DNA from: Vanessa cardui
Taxonomy: Eukaryota > Arthropoda > Insecta > Lepidoptera > Nymphalidae
Direction of reading: 5' to 3'
Assembly (NCBI RefSeq): GCF_905220365.1
Contig: NC_061154.1
Span: 9,672,001-9,736,000, forward strand
DNA length: 64,000 nt
The first letter of the stretch is position 1; the number at the start of each line of letters is the position of its first letter. Positions 51,476 through 62,830 of the stretch are shown here, one piece after another. Position numbers and translations under genes: made by a program. The notes under the pieces were generated by a model, which worked only from the letters and a program-made list of their open reading frames with translations, was not told the origin of the DNA and did not search any database.

Positions 51476-53260
51476 TTTCGACCTAATCGAAATCGGTCGT
51501 AATCTTCATATTAAATGTAACTAAATGTTATATTATATCAAGCCCAGAATAATAAATATATTTTCTCGAGAGCAAAAGAGAGCGGCAACGTAATAAAAAA
51601 GACTTGATGATATTGAAACTAATGTAATTGATAATTGCAAGGAGTTAAATTTTGTAGGTAAAAATTAAGGGACTTCCTGTCCCAATTTCGGTATAAAACC
51701 CTTAAACATAATGAAAAAGGCTTATGTCATTCATCTAGTTGTTAATACTAAAATGCTCCTGGTAAAAACTTATGCTCTTTTAATAAAGGGGTGAATTGAA
51801 ATGAATATATGAGACCAAAGTCCCTTGAATTGGAAAATGAAACAACATTATTTATCTATGTACGAATATAAAATAACTTGTTATTAGTTAGTATGTGTTA
51901 TTTGTTAATTAGATGATATATTTAAAATAAATGTTGTTAACTCTACTGCACTTCTATATTACTAAGAAATGATACTCGTAGCAGTTATACATGTCAGATA
52001 AGAAGTCAAATTAAATTATTATATACAACAATCATCAAAAATGTTAGAAGTTGGTGCGGAATATATTGTAATTTTATGTATTAATTTATTAAAAATAAAT
52101 GTTTTGGAAATAAAGAAAAATAAATAAAAACTGATTCTGCAAATATTTTATTCGACCTGTTGCCTTTCATCCCTTAGTTTTATTTTAATCAACGGATTTG
52201 TGTAAAAAAGTAAATATTAATTTTATCTATCCCTCTTTTTATCTTCAACCGTTTCATTTCTTAACAGATTACTTTTTATAATCATATTCTGTCTCAAAGT
52301 CAAATTGCTTTAAATGAAAATAAGTAATGTTAAATGTTTATGTAATTAAAAAATGACAACTCAAATAAAAAAATATGAAATCGTAAACAAAAACGGGGAA
52401 CCCAACTCACTTTAAGGGAAACAATATGAGCTGGAACTAACAAGAGATCAGCTTCAGAGCAAAGATTTTACTTATTTAAAGTCTGGATTTACAAATTCTA
52501 CTATATGTATGAAATCATTTTTAGTTTGTGTACTGATTTTTCATAGTTTCCCTTTGTTGAAATATTTTTTTCCTTTCATTTTATTTACCTTCTATATATA
52601 TACATATTTCATAATTTAGTCAGCTACCTAATTAAATAAACAGTAAAATCGCAAGTGACGAAACTAAATAGAAACTGTCATGGACAAAAGCGTTTTTTTT
52701 TTTGTTAATTATGTAATATTAGGTAAAATATTAATGGCTCTGAAGATTCTGTCAAAGAAGAGGCACATCTCAGTCGGAGAGCTGAAACAGCTTTATTGGA
52801 AACAACAAAACCAAGCACCTTGATATTTACAATTTTTCTTACATAAATCACTATTTCCTTGAGTCAAGCGATAACTTGAGAACGATAAATTTTTATAAAG
52901 TGTTTTTTATTATTGCTGATCTATTTATTTACCGTTTTGTTTGAAAAATAGACTTTTCACTTATTTCCTTTCATAGAAAACTATATATTCTAAAGTGATG
53001 TTCCTATTCTTTCCTTTTTTTTTTGAAAGTTTTAATGATAGTGTCCTTACATATACACTATTTCTGAAACACATACTGATATCACTGGAAGAGGATTACG
53101 ATCATAAAATAATGTCAGATCTCTTCTGTATTTATGAGTATTTTAATATAATAAATGCACCGTTTTGTTTTTGAACGTTGCCGCGTTAATTTCAGGTGCA
53201 TTTTGGCGTCACTTAAAATCTGATCCAATGAGTGAAGCGCGTCTATTTTTCAAAGTAATG
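51476..53260. other. Intergenic region between array genes 2 and 3
   Basis: AT-rich spacer, including the gene 2 3'UTR. I find no repeat or gene I can name. Confidence 0.8.
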
Positions 53261-53300
53261 ACATGCGTGGTACTATTACTTTGCAAATATTGATTATTCT
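53261..53300 (+). promoter_or_regulatory. Conserved promoter block, array gene 3
   Basis: ACATGCGTGGTACTATTAC followed by GCAAATATTGATTATTC. It begins 121 bp before the ATG at 53382. Confidence 0.62.
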
Positions 53301-53381
53301 AGCCAACTCAGATGCTCTAAGTGTTTTGTATCGAAATTGATATCAGTGTTTTCAAGAAAAATATTACAGTATTTAGCCACA

Positions 53382-55329
53382 ATGGTAAATGAGATATATT
53401 ATTATTATTCATTTAGGCAAATAAAAATAACATTTCATATATTTTCCCAATAAAATGGATAACTTACACTGTCTTGCTGTTTATTTTTTAGAGTCGAATA
53501 TGTGAAGGCACTATAACATTCCTATCAGACGCGGAACCAGAGTTGGGGGCAACTCCAGTCTATCAGATCAACATACCGTGCAGTAGCTGCAGTGCGCCGG
53601 GCTATACATTGGAAATAAAAACAAATGATATCTCCTACTATGGATTTAATGTTCGATCAGTAGTCGCTAACTGTGAGTCGATCATAAAGGATCACTTGAG
53701 AAGACAACGCATAGAGCGCAACTCAGCAATATTTCAGAGTTTGAACATGCTCAACCCCCGTGGGCCTTTTCTATGCAGCAGCAATATCAGCATTTCCAGC
53801 AGTAGCGATGAAGATCTTCTGTTAGATCACAATGATAAGCTCTTCGAATCCGTGAGGCAGATGAGTTTTCACCGATCGAAGTGGAGCAAAAAACTAACAG
53901 TTGGATCGTGGTTGATACTGTCGCCTGTGACTGGTGGCTGGAACTTCAACACATTGAAGAACTACATCATGAAAGTGGTAAGTATTTTGTAAAACTTATC
54001 CATCGTAAAATTTAAATATCACATTTATGATGCACAAGCGCATATATATCTTAAAATCACTTCTAACTAATATAGAAAAAGTGCAGCCGTTTGTAAAAAG
54101 CTATATGGAATTAATTTTTTTTTAATTATTAAATATTTTACCATAATATGTCAAACATTGTGATGAATAAATTATTTTTGTAAAGATCTTCAGTAATGTA
54201 GTAATAAGTATATTAAGCTAACCGTTTTTGTTTACTTTATAGTTTGGAGTAGAATGCGTTCACACTAAATCGATTTTGGATTCCCTCGCTAAACAAACCA
54301 AATTTGACGTCATAATCAAATTTGAAACTAGCAACGAACTTAACGCAGTAGTATTGCGCTTAAGAAAAGATAACATTAACGATAAATTTTTATTTTTATC
54401 ATTCGGTAAGACACTACGAGTAATTATTTTAATGGCGCATGCGTTCATTTTTTAGTTACGTGATGTGTTTTTATTTCAAACATGCTTGATCTCCTGTTAT
54501 TCTATTTTCAAACTTATGTACAGAAATAATTGCAAATTGCGAATGAAATTTGTATTAAGAACAAATTAATGAAACATAGTCATAGATTAATTAAATATAA
54601 AGCGAAGTAATTACATGTAAATGTAATTTTCTATCGTGCTTTGATTGCGAATGTTGCAATGCGATGTATGAGCTTTGATGATGCCTTAAATTGTGTAGCT
54701 ATCGTATAATAATTTCAATTAAATTTGATAAAGACGACAATCTCTCTCTCACACTCTCTCTGTCTTACTCCTTCATCCTTATACTTTAATGATAAAATAA
54801 AAATCCAACATTTATGAACCTTAATAGGCGGTTTTTATTGCATATAGTCTCCGAATCTTGGAAAAATTTGTATTCCTGTTGCCTGCTGCCAATAGCATTA
54901 TTGGTTCCTTCTAAATTATTACTTGGAATGTAAAAATCCTTGGTCTTCCTAATTAAGCATCTCAACAACGCTTTTATTATTTAATAGAATATTGTGTACC
55001 CAAATTGATCAATGGATGTTGTTCCGTAAAAATCCTATTATATTTCTATTGTTCCTAAAGAGACCCGCATGCACAAATAGAATCAAAGTAAATATTTAAG
55101 TAAATGTTTGCAATGAAATTGACAACTTTTGTATAAAAATCTGGTACATTCATTTATATTTCATATTTTTTTATTTCAGAAAAAAACTATTTTGGTGACG
55201 ACGACTCCGATTCTAGCTCAGATGACTCGAGGTATCTATATATTTTTTAGACTAAAACTAGTTAATTTACAACATCTTATAATTGATTAAAGATTAAATA
55301 ATGAACTATGTTCCAGGTGCGATTTCTGA
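53382..55329 (+). CDS. Array gene 3: unrecognised paralogue with shortened C-terminus
   Basis: Function unknown. Exons: 53382-53384 (ATG only), 53492-53977, 54243-54405, 55180-55231, 55317-55329. They sum to 717 nt, 238 residues plus stop. The CxxC block is PCSSCSAPGYTLEIKTND, then the helix VVANCESIIKDHLRRQR, Ser-rich SSNISISSSSDED, and the conserved segment from VGSWLILSPVTGGWNFN to DKFLFLSF. Exon 4 is DDDSDSSSDDS. Exon 5 gives only CDF before TGA at 55327. Reading on past that stop, the frame would match the ends of genes 2 and 4 in length, so the stop looks secondarily acquired. AATAAA at 55854. Confidence 0.88.
54525..54547 (+). other. Conserved intron-3 block, gene 3
   Basis: AATAATTGCAAATTGCGAAT followed by GAAA, identical over this length to the block in gene 4. 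Confidence 0.6.
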
Positions 55330-58080
55330 ACCCCGCTGTCGGAAGAAGTTTAAATCTTCATGACATTGGTGTCAAATCATCATTCATAATTGTATGTCAT
55401 GGAGTTTAAGCTATCTTATTCATATACTATATCTATTCAAGTAATATATTAACCAATTCAATGTTTTATCATTAAACATAGACAAGCAGACATACGAAAA
55501 TGCTATGCTATGTGTCCTACTTAAATTACTGTATATCAATAATACTCTCGACGCTATGGTCCAGGCGGTTTCTCTTTGGCCGTCTAGGATTGAGGTCCAT
55601 GATCCTAGGTATTGATGCCTCAGAGGCAGTTAAATTAGCAATTAAGAAAGGATAATGTATTATCCAATTGGCGAATGAGGGTGGAAATGAGACTGCGATG
55701 GGGAATGATAACAAGAAAGTTGTAGATGATGTTCCTTAAAGTCACACTTTTAAGTAAGGTAGATATACCATAAATATTAAATGTCTCACTAATAAACATT
55801 GTATAGGAATATATGTATACATATATATGCTGTGCAAAATTTATTAGTGAAGAAATAAAAATGTATAATTTTGTTCTTGTATACAAGTATAAGCCAAATA
55901 AAAATATCGATTGTACGAATTGAAAAAAAGGGAATTTATTTTCTAAATATTGGCATTGTATTTATTTTTGGAAATGTCTACGAATTTCTTAGATATGTAT
56001 CTAATTTCTTAGATGTCTATCTATAGATACATTTTATATCTACTTGTAACCATGATGTATTTTTCTCCCTTGTATCAATCAAATGTACTGGATTATATAT
56101 AAATGTGTATAGTATAAGATTTTAGGATGTGATCAAAATTTTTTAATATATTAAGTATTTTATGGGCCTAATATATAATGAATGGCATAAAAATAAACGG
56201 GAAAATACATAATAATTTCATTTACAACCCACGTCTAACATCGCATGACATATCCGTCAGATTTTATGTGTGTCTTATATTTATTTTAATACATTTAAAC
56301 ATAATGTCCTTATAAATAAATGATGACCACGGTAAAACTGAGATGGGCTACTCCAAAGATCTAAGGAAACTTACTTTTTAGTCACTATATATGGATGGTA
56401 TTTAACAAATATTAATATTATGAAAATGCATTATTCGTTAGTGCTACAAAATCTTTCTTTTTTATTTTTTACAATTAATTATTTGACGCCTAAAGTTTAA
56501 GATTATATTAAAATATAATTTTTATTTATAGTCATATTTTTTTATTTTTAAATTAAATCAGGGTGAATGGTAGTATTTGGGAATGTTCTTAAAAAAGAGT
56601 TTTTGCTTAGCTATTTTAAGATCATCAGCTCAATTCTTGTTGTTGAATAGATACGAACAAATTCTAGCCCGACCAATTCAATATTTAGTATTCTGTAATG
56701 TTAATTATGACACTAAGGCCTGGAATTGACAGGGTATCCAACTCTTCTCTCTATCAATGAGGATGAAAAATAGGTAATCTGAGCTTTGTTTAAGATTAAA
56801 ATCATCGCTTCAAGTTGGCATATGACAGATACTACATTTTTTGTTTGTCGATTATTTTAAATATTATTTTTAAAGCTATTTATTTTTATTAATACATGCA
56901 TAACTATTTAAATAATTCAATCCTATATCAATATGGAACATTTCAGTTCCTCGCATACCTAATTGACTTCGTGGTAAGCCTGTCTAAGAAAACAATCACT
57001 CAACATATATTCTACTGCCAAACAGTAACACTTATTGATATCGCATTCAACTAGGAATAATGATTGAACCAGTGTAACTAAAAGTACAAGGATATACAAA
57101 TATGTTAAGGATATGCAACAGACTGTCGGATGACATAAAGGCATGCATACAAAATGCATATCAGAGAACACTCTTGATAAAGTTTCTGATTTCTATTGCA
57201 ACGTAATCTATTTCATTTGTCTTAAATGTCCGTATGTTTTCATTAAGAATTATATGTTCTATTTTTGTTTGTATCGACATATATACATATTTTTTTCAAA
57301 TAATAAGATATTCTTTTCATTCACATTATTATAATTTTTCAGATTCATATTTTATATAGGCTGCCTAAAACATCTTTATTTTAATTATATCTTTCTTTAA
57401 ATCAATTTGTACGTTACAAATTGATTTAAAGAAAGAAAAAAGTAAATATAGTACAAATTGTTATACACATAATTATCTTCTTAGTTTTTAAAACGTCTTT
57501 GCTCTAGTTAAAAAATATATATACGTAAACATAAACAAATATTTGGTTATCTCAGAAGATCCTTATAAAGCTTTATCTTTGGTGGTCAATTTAAATTCAT
57601 AATAAAGCAATACGGCTCGCACGTTATAGCAATGAACAGAAAGACAACCAATATTGATCTAGCTTAAATAAGGATTTATTGAAACATTTTTTGCGAATTT
57701 TCTACAGTTATAATAATATTACATAAAAGCGTCGTGTTTGTACCGACACATTCAAAAACTACTCCATTCAGGATTCGATTCAAGATGAAAACAGACATAA
57801 GCAATTTTCGAATTATATATACATATATGTATTTTTAGATACAGCTTATTATGTCAATAAATGTTACGGAAATAACTATTAGCGAAACGCGTTCGATATA
57901 CTTTTACCAAACTCTTTATAAAACTTTATATTCACACTATATATCAAGTCTGCAAAGACAAGTAAATCTGTCTCATAGACATAGATATGTCAGACGAACG
58001 ATTATTACATTAATAAAAATAAAAAGTAACCATTTTAAGTTTTCTTAAATAAGATAAAATGAACACGGCTATTTGACTAT
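55330..58080. other. Intergenic region between array genes 3 and 4
   Basis: A GC-richer patch at about 55540-55720 has an open frame on the minus strand (55526-55714) with no motif I know, possibly an old transposon. A perfect hairpin lies at 57391-57435. The remainder is AT-rich with nothing recognisable. Confidence 0.75.
57391..57435. repeat. Perfect 21-bp-stem hairpin
   Basis: CTTTCTTTAAATCAATTTGT plus A (57391-57411) is followed by a 3-nt spacer CGT and its exact reverse complement (57415-57435). It may be a recent palindromic insertion or a snap-back duplication. Confidence 0.9.
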
Positions 58081-58081
58081 G

Positions 58082-58120
58082 ACATGCGTGGAACTATCGC
58101 CTTCGCGAGTATTGATTTTT
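58082..58120 (+). promoter_or_regulatory. Conserved promoter block, array gene 4
   Basis: ACATGCGTGGAACTATCGC followed by GCGAGTATTGATTTTTCC, and further on GAGTGTTTTGTG shared with gene 5. It begins 126 bp before the ATG at 58208. Confidence 0.67.
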
Positions 58121-58207
58121 CCAAGTTGAGACATCATCTGAGTGTTTTGTGTTCCTGTAAAGCCGGTTTTCTACAAAAATAAGTGCATGCAGGAAACAGA
58201 AGTTACA

Positions 58208-60245
58208 ATGGTGAGCATAAAAATGCTTTATTATATTTTTATCTCTGCTGTTAAATTAATTATTAACACATTTTGTCAATCAGTGCTCTAGATTTTTTGT
58301 GTATCAATTCAATAATTTGTTGATTATACATACAAGCTTTTCATTTTTAAGAGTCAACCAAGTTGCAGTAACGTAAACTTCTTTCCGGAAGAGATGGAAA
58401 CTGATCATCCTGAGACAGGCTCGATATCTCGATTCAGAATTCCGTGTCGCAATTGTATTGAAATGACATATGGCTTAGAGATAATAACAAGTGACATATC
58501 CTACTTCGGAAACAATCTCCGGACAGTGATATCAGAAAGCGAAGTGTTGATAAAAGATTTTTTGAAAAGACAGCGTTCAGAGAGACGGGCGGCAGCTGCC
58601 CAAAAAAATAAAATAATACAATTAGATGAAGAATCGAGCCTCTCTAGTAGCGAGGACGACCTTTTACTATCGAAAAAAGATTTGGATAACTTTACGAAAC
58701 AGAGGACCTTCGGCCGCAGCAAGAATTCGGAAAAACGAACATTTGGATCGTGGCTCATTCTTTCATTTGTAACTGGAGGCTGGAACTACAGCACCATGAA
58801 GAATTTTCTTTTAAACGAAGTAGGTATTACGTTTATGGCAATTTTCGATACTACTTTTATTATTGACGAATCAGTACCGGGCAAAGAGATATTCCACAAT
58901 CCATTTAGATATATGACACCATGTTTGCGATCTCCTAGAATTCAAACGGCTTATAAAATTGCTCAGAACAATCTTAACGCTCTGGGATTATACCACATTG
59001 CATGCTCCGCGGTGTTCAATACACGTGGTGGTGGTTTTTGTACGACCACTAAGCGAAATGCAGTGTGTTCTCGTAGAGTATCCATATAAGTACACTAAAT
59101 TCACACACTAAATCTGCAACGTACTATTGCAGATTTACTGCGTGAACACAGTGAAGAGCTTTGATCATGTGCCTATGCGTTAAAACAATCGATTTATATG
59201 ATATACCTAAACACACAAATTAACAATAAATAAACACACATAAATTCGAGTACAAAAAAACAGCATAGTAATTTTTGAGTTGTAATTTCTTGATTAATAT
59301 GATTGATAAAGCTTAACTTTTTTGCTTACTTTATAGTACGGAGTAAAATGTTCGCGAAGTAGGACAACTCCGGAAAGGCTTGCGATGGCAGGAGTGTACA
59401 AAGCTATCGTTAAATTTGAAAATAGAGAAGAACTAAAGCAAGTAGTTATGAGCTTAAGAGAAAGTCAAATACATGACAAATTTTTGTTTTTATCATTCGG
59501 TAAGATAGTCCACATAGTTAATGAATGCGCATGCGTTGTTTAAGCTACGTGATATGTGTTTTTAATTTGAATTTTCCTTGATGCTCTTAGTATAATTTAC
59601 AAATTTTGCGAATACAAATAATTGCAAATTGCGAATGAAACTAACGAGGTAAATTGTTAATCCTTTATTTGTTGATCCTTAAAATCTGCTTTATTGTTTA
59701 CAACAAACATTCAGTTGTTTTCTGTTGCTTTGTTTTTGCAATTATCATATTATGGATTTAGTATCTATTTAAATCCATTTATATTTATGTTCTCGTTAAA
59801 GTATAGTTTTGACTTGAGCGTGGATATTGGCAATATTGAAATTGGCGTCGTTACGTTCTTCTAAATCTACCTAAATCTACTAAAAAATGTATGTGATGCT
59901 TACAATCTTTTTGAACAATAGTTTTGTATGTACAAACACAGTAAATGATAAATGTATTTCCTTTAGATCGAAAAATAAATATAGCTATTTTAACGGCAAA
60001 ATAAAATCAAACTTCTTGATTCGATTTCATTGATATTTTATATACTTTCAGATAAAAGGCCAGTTTCACATGAGTTTTCGGAATCAGATTCAGACGACGC
60101 TAGGTATGTGTCATTTCATTTTTAAAAACAAAAGGTCACAAGTATCACGAGTATCGTTTCAAAGTAAACCTTATGTATGAAATTATAACTTATGTTTTTG
60201 TTTTACAGATCCGGATACTTGGTCCCGATATCTAAAGGAACTTAA
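58208..60245 (+). CDS. Array gene 4: unrecognised paralogue with CxxC block and RRM-like fold
   Basis: Function unknown. Exons: 58208-58210 (ATG only), 58352-58819, 59337-59499, 60052-60103, 60209-60245. They sum to 723 nt, 240 residues plus TAA. Order: CxxC block IPCRNCIEMTYGLEIITSD, helix VISESEVLIKDFLKRQR, Ser/Asp linker LDEESSLSSSEDDLLL, basic SKNSEKRTFGSW, then the conserved segment at 129-211 ending DKFLFLSF. Exon 4 is ESDSDDA and the end is SGYLVPISKGT. Exon 2 has donor GTAGGT where its paralogues have GTAAGT, and the frame stays open for 90 codons into the intron (to 59089). The family's spliced form is still my choice. AATAAA at 60718. Confidence 0.88.
59617..59640 (+). other. Conserved intron-3 block, gene 4
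   Basis: AATAATTGCAAATTGCGAAT followed by GAAA. A further shared stretch, TGCGCATGCGTT then ACGTGAT.TGTGTTTTTA, sits nearer the donor in genes 3 and 4. Confidence 0.6.
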
Positions 60246-62705
60246 ATATTTGATTATAATTTGAATAATAATTCGCAACATGACTCAATGCTGTCCGGTA
60301 ATGTCAACGAGGATTCAAAATCTCTCTACTTATGATACAATTTTAAATAATAAGAGGATTAGTCATCATTCAAGATAATTTAATCGCAGAATAATTTCAA
60401 CATTATGTATAAATTTTGTTATTATTTCTATCTATGTCGTTGTTGGTGAAAAACCTTAGTTTAAGTTACGGTGTTATTAAACGGCTCTAGTAAACATAAT
60501 AAATGTAAAAATAATTCTAAAGGAGGTATTATTGTTAGTCTTTTGAATCATAAATATACACTAAACAAACTATTACGTAGATAATATTTTGTTGCTGCTT
60601 ATATATTATTTTTGTCACCGGTCATAAAAGTATCTTATATCTCAATTTCCTTTCGGTAGATATATTTAGTCCTGCTCTGGAATATATTATTCTATAACCT
60701 ATTTCAATCGAAGATTGAATAAAGGCAAATAAACCTTAAATTTAAGTATCCCATGTAATTTGGTAATAGATATATTGTACACTGTTAGTTCCATTAATTA
60801 ATATATATTTAGATGTAATCTAGCACTATTCCACTTAACTTCTTATATCCACTTGAAAACTTCACTTGTTCGCGTAAATCTAGAATGACGCTCTCGACCA
60901 ATCATAAGGCGTCGATTCGAGGTCAAATTTTGTTTATTTGTCTTTTGTCCTCTTCAAATTGAAATAGGTTATGTTTATATTAAATTTAAAGATTATTTTA
61001 TCCCAGCAAGCTCTTTCGCTTTTAAGTCTTCATTTTTGAGATATTAAAAGTAGGAAGAATATTTATTTGAAAAATAATATTTTATATAACTACATTTAAT
61101 ATATTCTGTAACAAAATCTAAGAACGACGTACGACGTGTCAATTACAATATTAAAGCTACGTTTCGAAAGATTGTACCGAGATATTTAGAAGTAATTCTT
61201 GTATACACAGTATATGTTAGTTATTTATTATAAATTGTTTTTAACGACCGCATTCGGCGAGTAATCTCTCTAAACATTTTAGTCTAAATAAGCCAATCTC
61301 AATGGTCGAAGCTGGGCCAACCTTACCTTATTATATATTTAAGCCTTTTCTGTGATACTTCTTCTTTTATTTTTTTTATATAAGTCATTATCATTGGGTT
61401 CTTGTTTAACAGTACATGTATTGTTTGCTAAATATTGATTAGGAAATGAAAGTATTAATTAATGTCTATACACTAATAATATAATTTTAAACAAAACATG
61501 TAATCATTATTTATGTTTATATTAATGTTTAGTCACGATATAAATGTCGAACATTTATATTGTTAAGGTTATGGAAAGTGATGAAAATGGATATGTATTC
61601 AGGGTCAGGATAAAATTATTTAAAATATTTAATAAATAAATGTAAAACATCTCTAAAGATATAATAAATAAAGTATTAAACAATTTTTTATTGCATTTTA
61701 TTTGCGATCATAAATTACGAAGTCCAATTGGATATTTTTTTTATATAGATATATAATCGGTTGTACAGTAAAAACTTATTTATTGTTATTTTATTGGAGA
61801 TTCGGCAGTTGCAATCGAGATTATTCGAGTGTCCTTGGCAAAAAAAGGACATAGAGTTTATATTTAAAGCTAGATGAATAACATTCCCTAAAGCATATAT
61901 AATTTTGAAGGAAGAAGGAAATTTTTTTAAAGGTTATTTAGAAAATGATTAAAATAAAGATAAAACAATGGCATAAATAATGAATTAATAAAATAATAAT
62001 AATGGCATTATTTATTAATTATTAATAATGGTATTATATTATGTAGAAACTTTTAAGTACTCAACTCAAGCCCTTGAGTTAGACTACAACGCACCCTAAA
62101 GCGGGTTGCGGCGGAGTCTCAAGATCTTCATACTAGACTATCGCTGCGTTCTTTACTTTATTCTAGTCAGTAGTCACTCACAAAACAAAATTCAATATTA
62201 GCAAAATCGCTAGTATTTTTTATTATGTTAGCGAACAGGCAAGCGGGCCACCTGATGATAAATGGTCACGAAACGGCCTCACGTCACCAAAGCGCTACTT
62301 ATATTGGGAACATAGGTAGCTAGAAGTGGAAGTACCTTCAGCCAATAATTAAACGGGCTCAATCAACCTTCATATCGGAAGTCAAAAAATGCTTGGTGGT
62401 CAAACATATGAGTGAAGCAGCGGAAGCTAACTACCCAGGCTCGCACTATACCTAATACCTAAACAAAGTAGTTCAAGTCTCACGACCTCAAGTAGTAAAT
62501 GTATATCATTGGATGTATTTTTGGTCTCTGCATCAGGTTAAATTAATTTACGTATTTATTAAAAAAAAATTATCAATGACACTTAAATATGGAAAATTTT
62601 GTAAAATCCGAAATTTGTATTACAAACTTCACGAATAAATATATAAATAAATAATATTTGTCGGTATAAATTTGGTAACATTGTCGTATTTTTCACAAAC
62701 CAGTG
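60246..62705. other. Intergenic region between array genes 4 and 5
   Basis: AT-rich spacer with a diverged family A repeat near 62217-62460. No gene or pseudogene copy seen. Confidence 0.78.
62217..62460 (-). repeat. SINE-like repeat, family A, old diverged copy
   Basis: CGGGCCACCTGATGATAAATG and CGGAAGCTAACTACCCAGGC retain the order of the family A unit, with heavy substitution. Confidence 0.6.
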
Positions 62706-62741
62706 ACATGCGTGGAAACGCTGGTTTCACCAGTATTGATC
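62706..62741 (+). promoter_or_regulatory. Conserved promoter block, array gene 5
   Basis: ACATGCGTGGAAACGCTGG followed by CACCAGTATTGATCTCGC. It begins 125 bp before the ATG at 62831. Confidence 0.63.
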
Positions 62742-62830
62742 TCGCATCCCGAGACTCCAGTTGAGTGTTTTAGTTTTGCTGTGTAAAAATAGTTTAACCG
62801 AAAATAAGTAGCACATAATAAAAGGCAATT

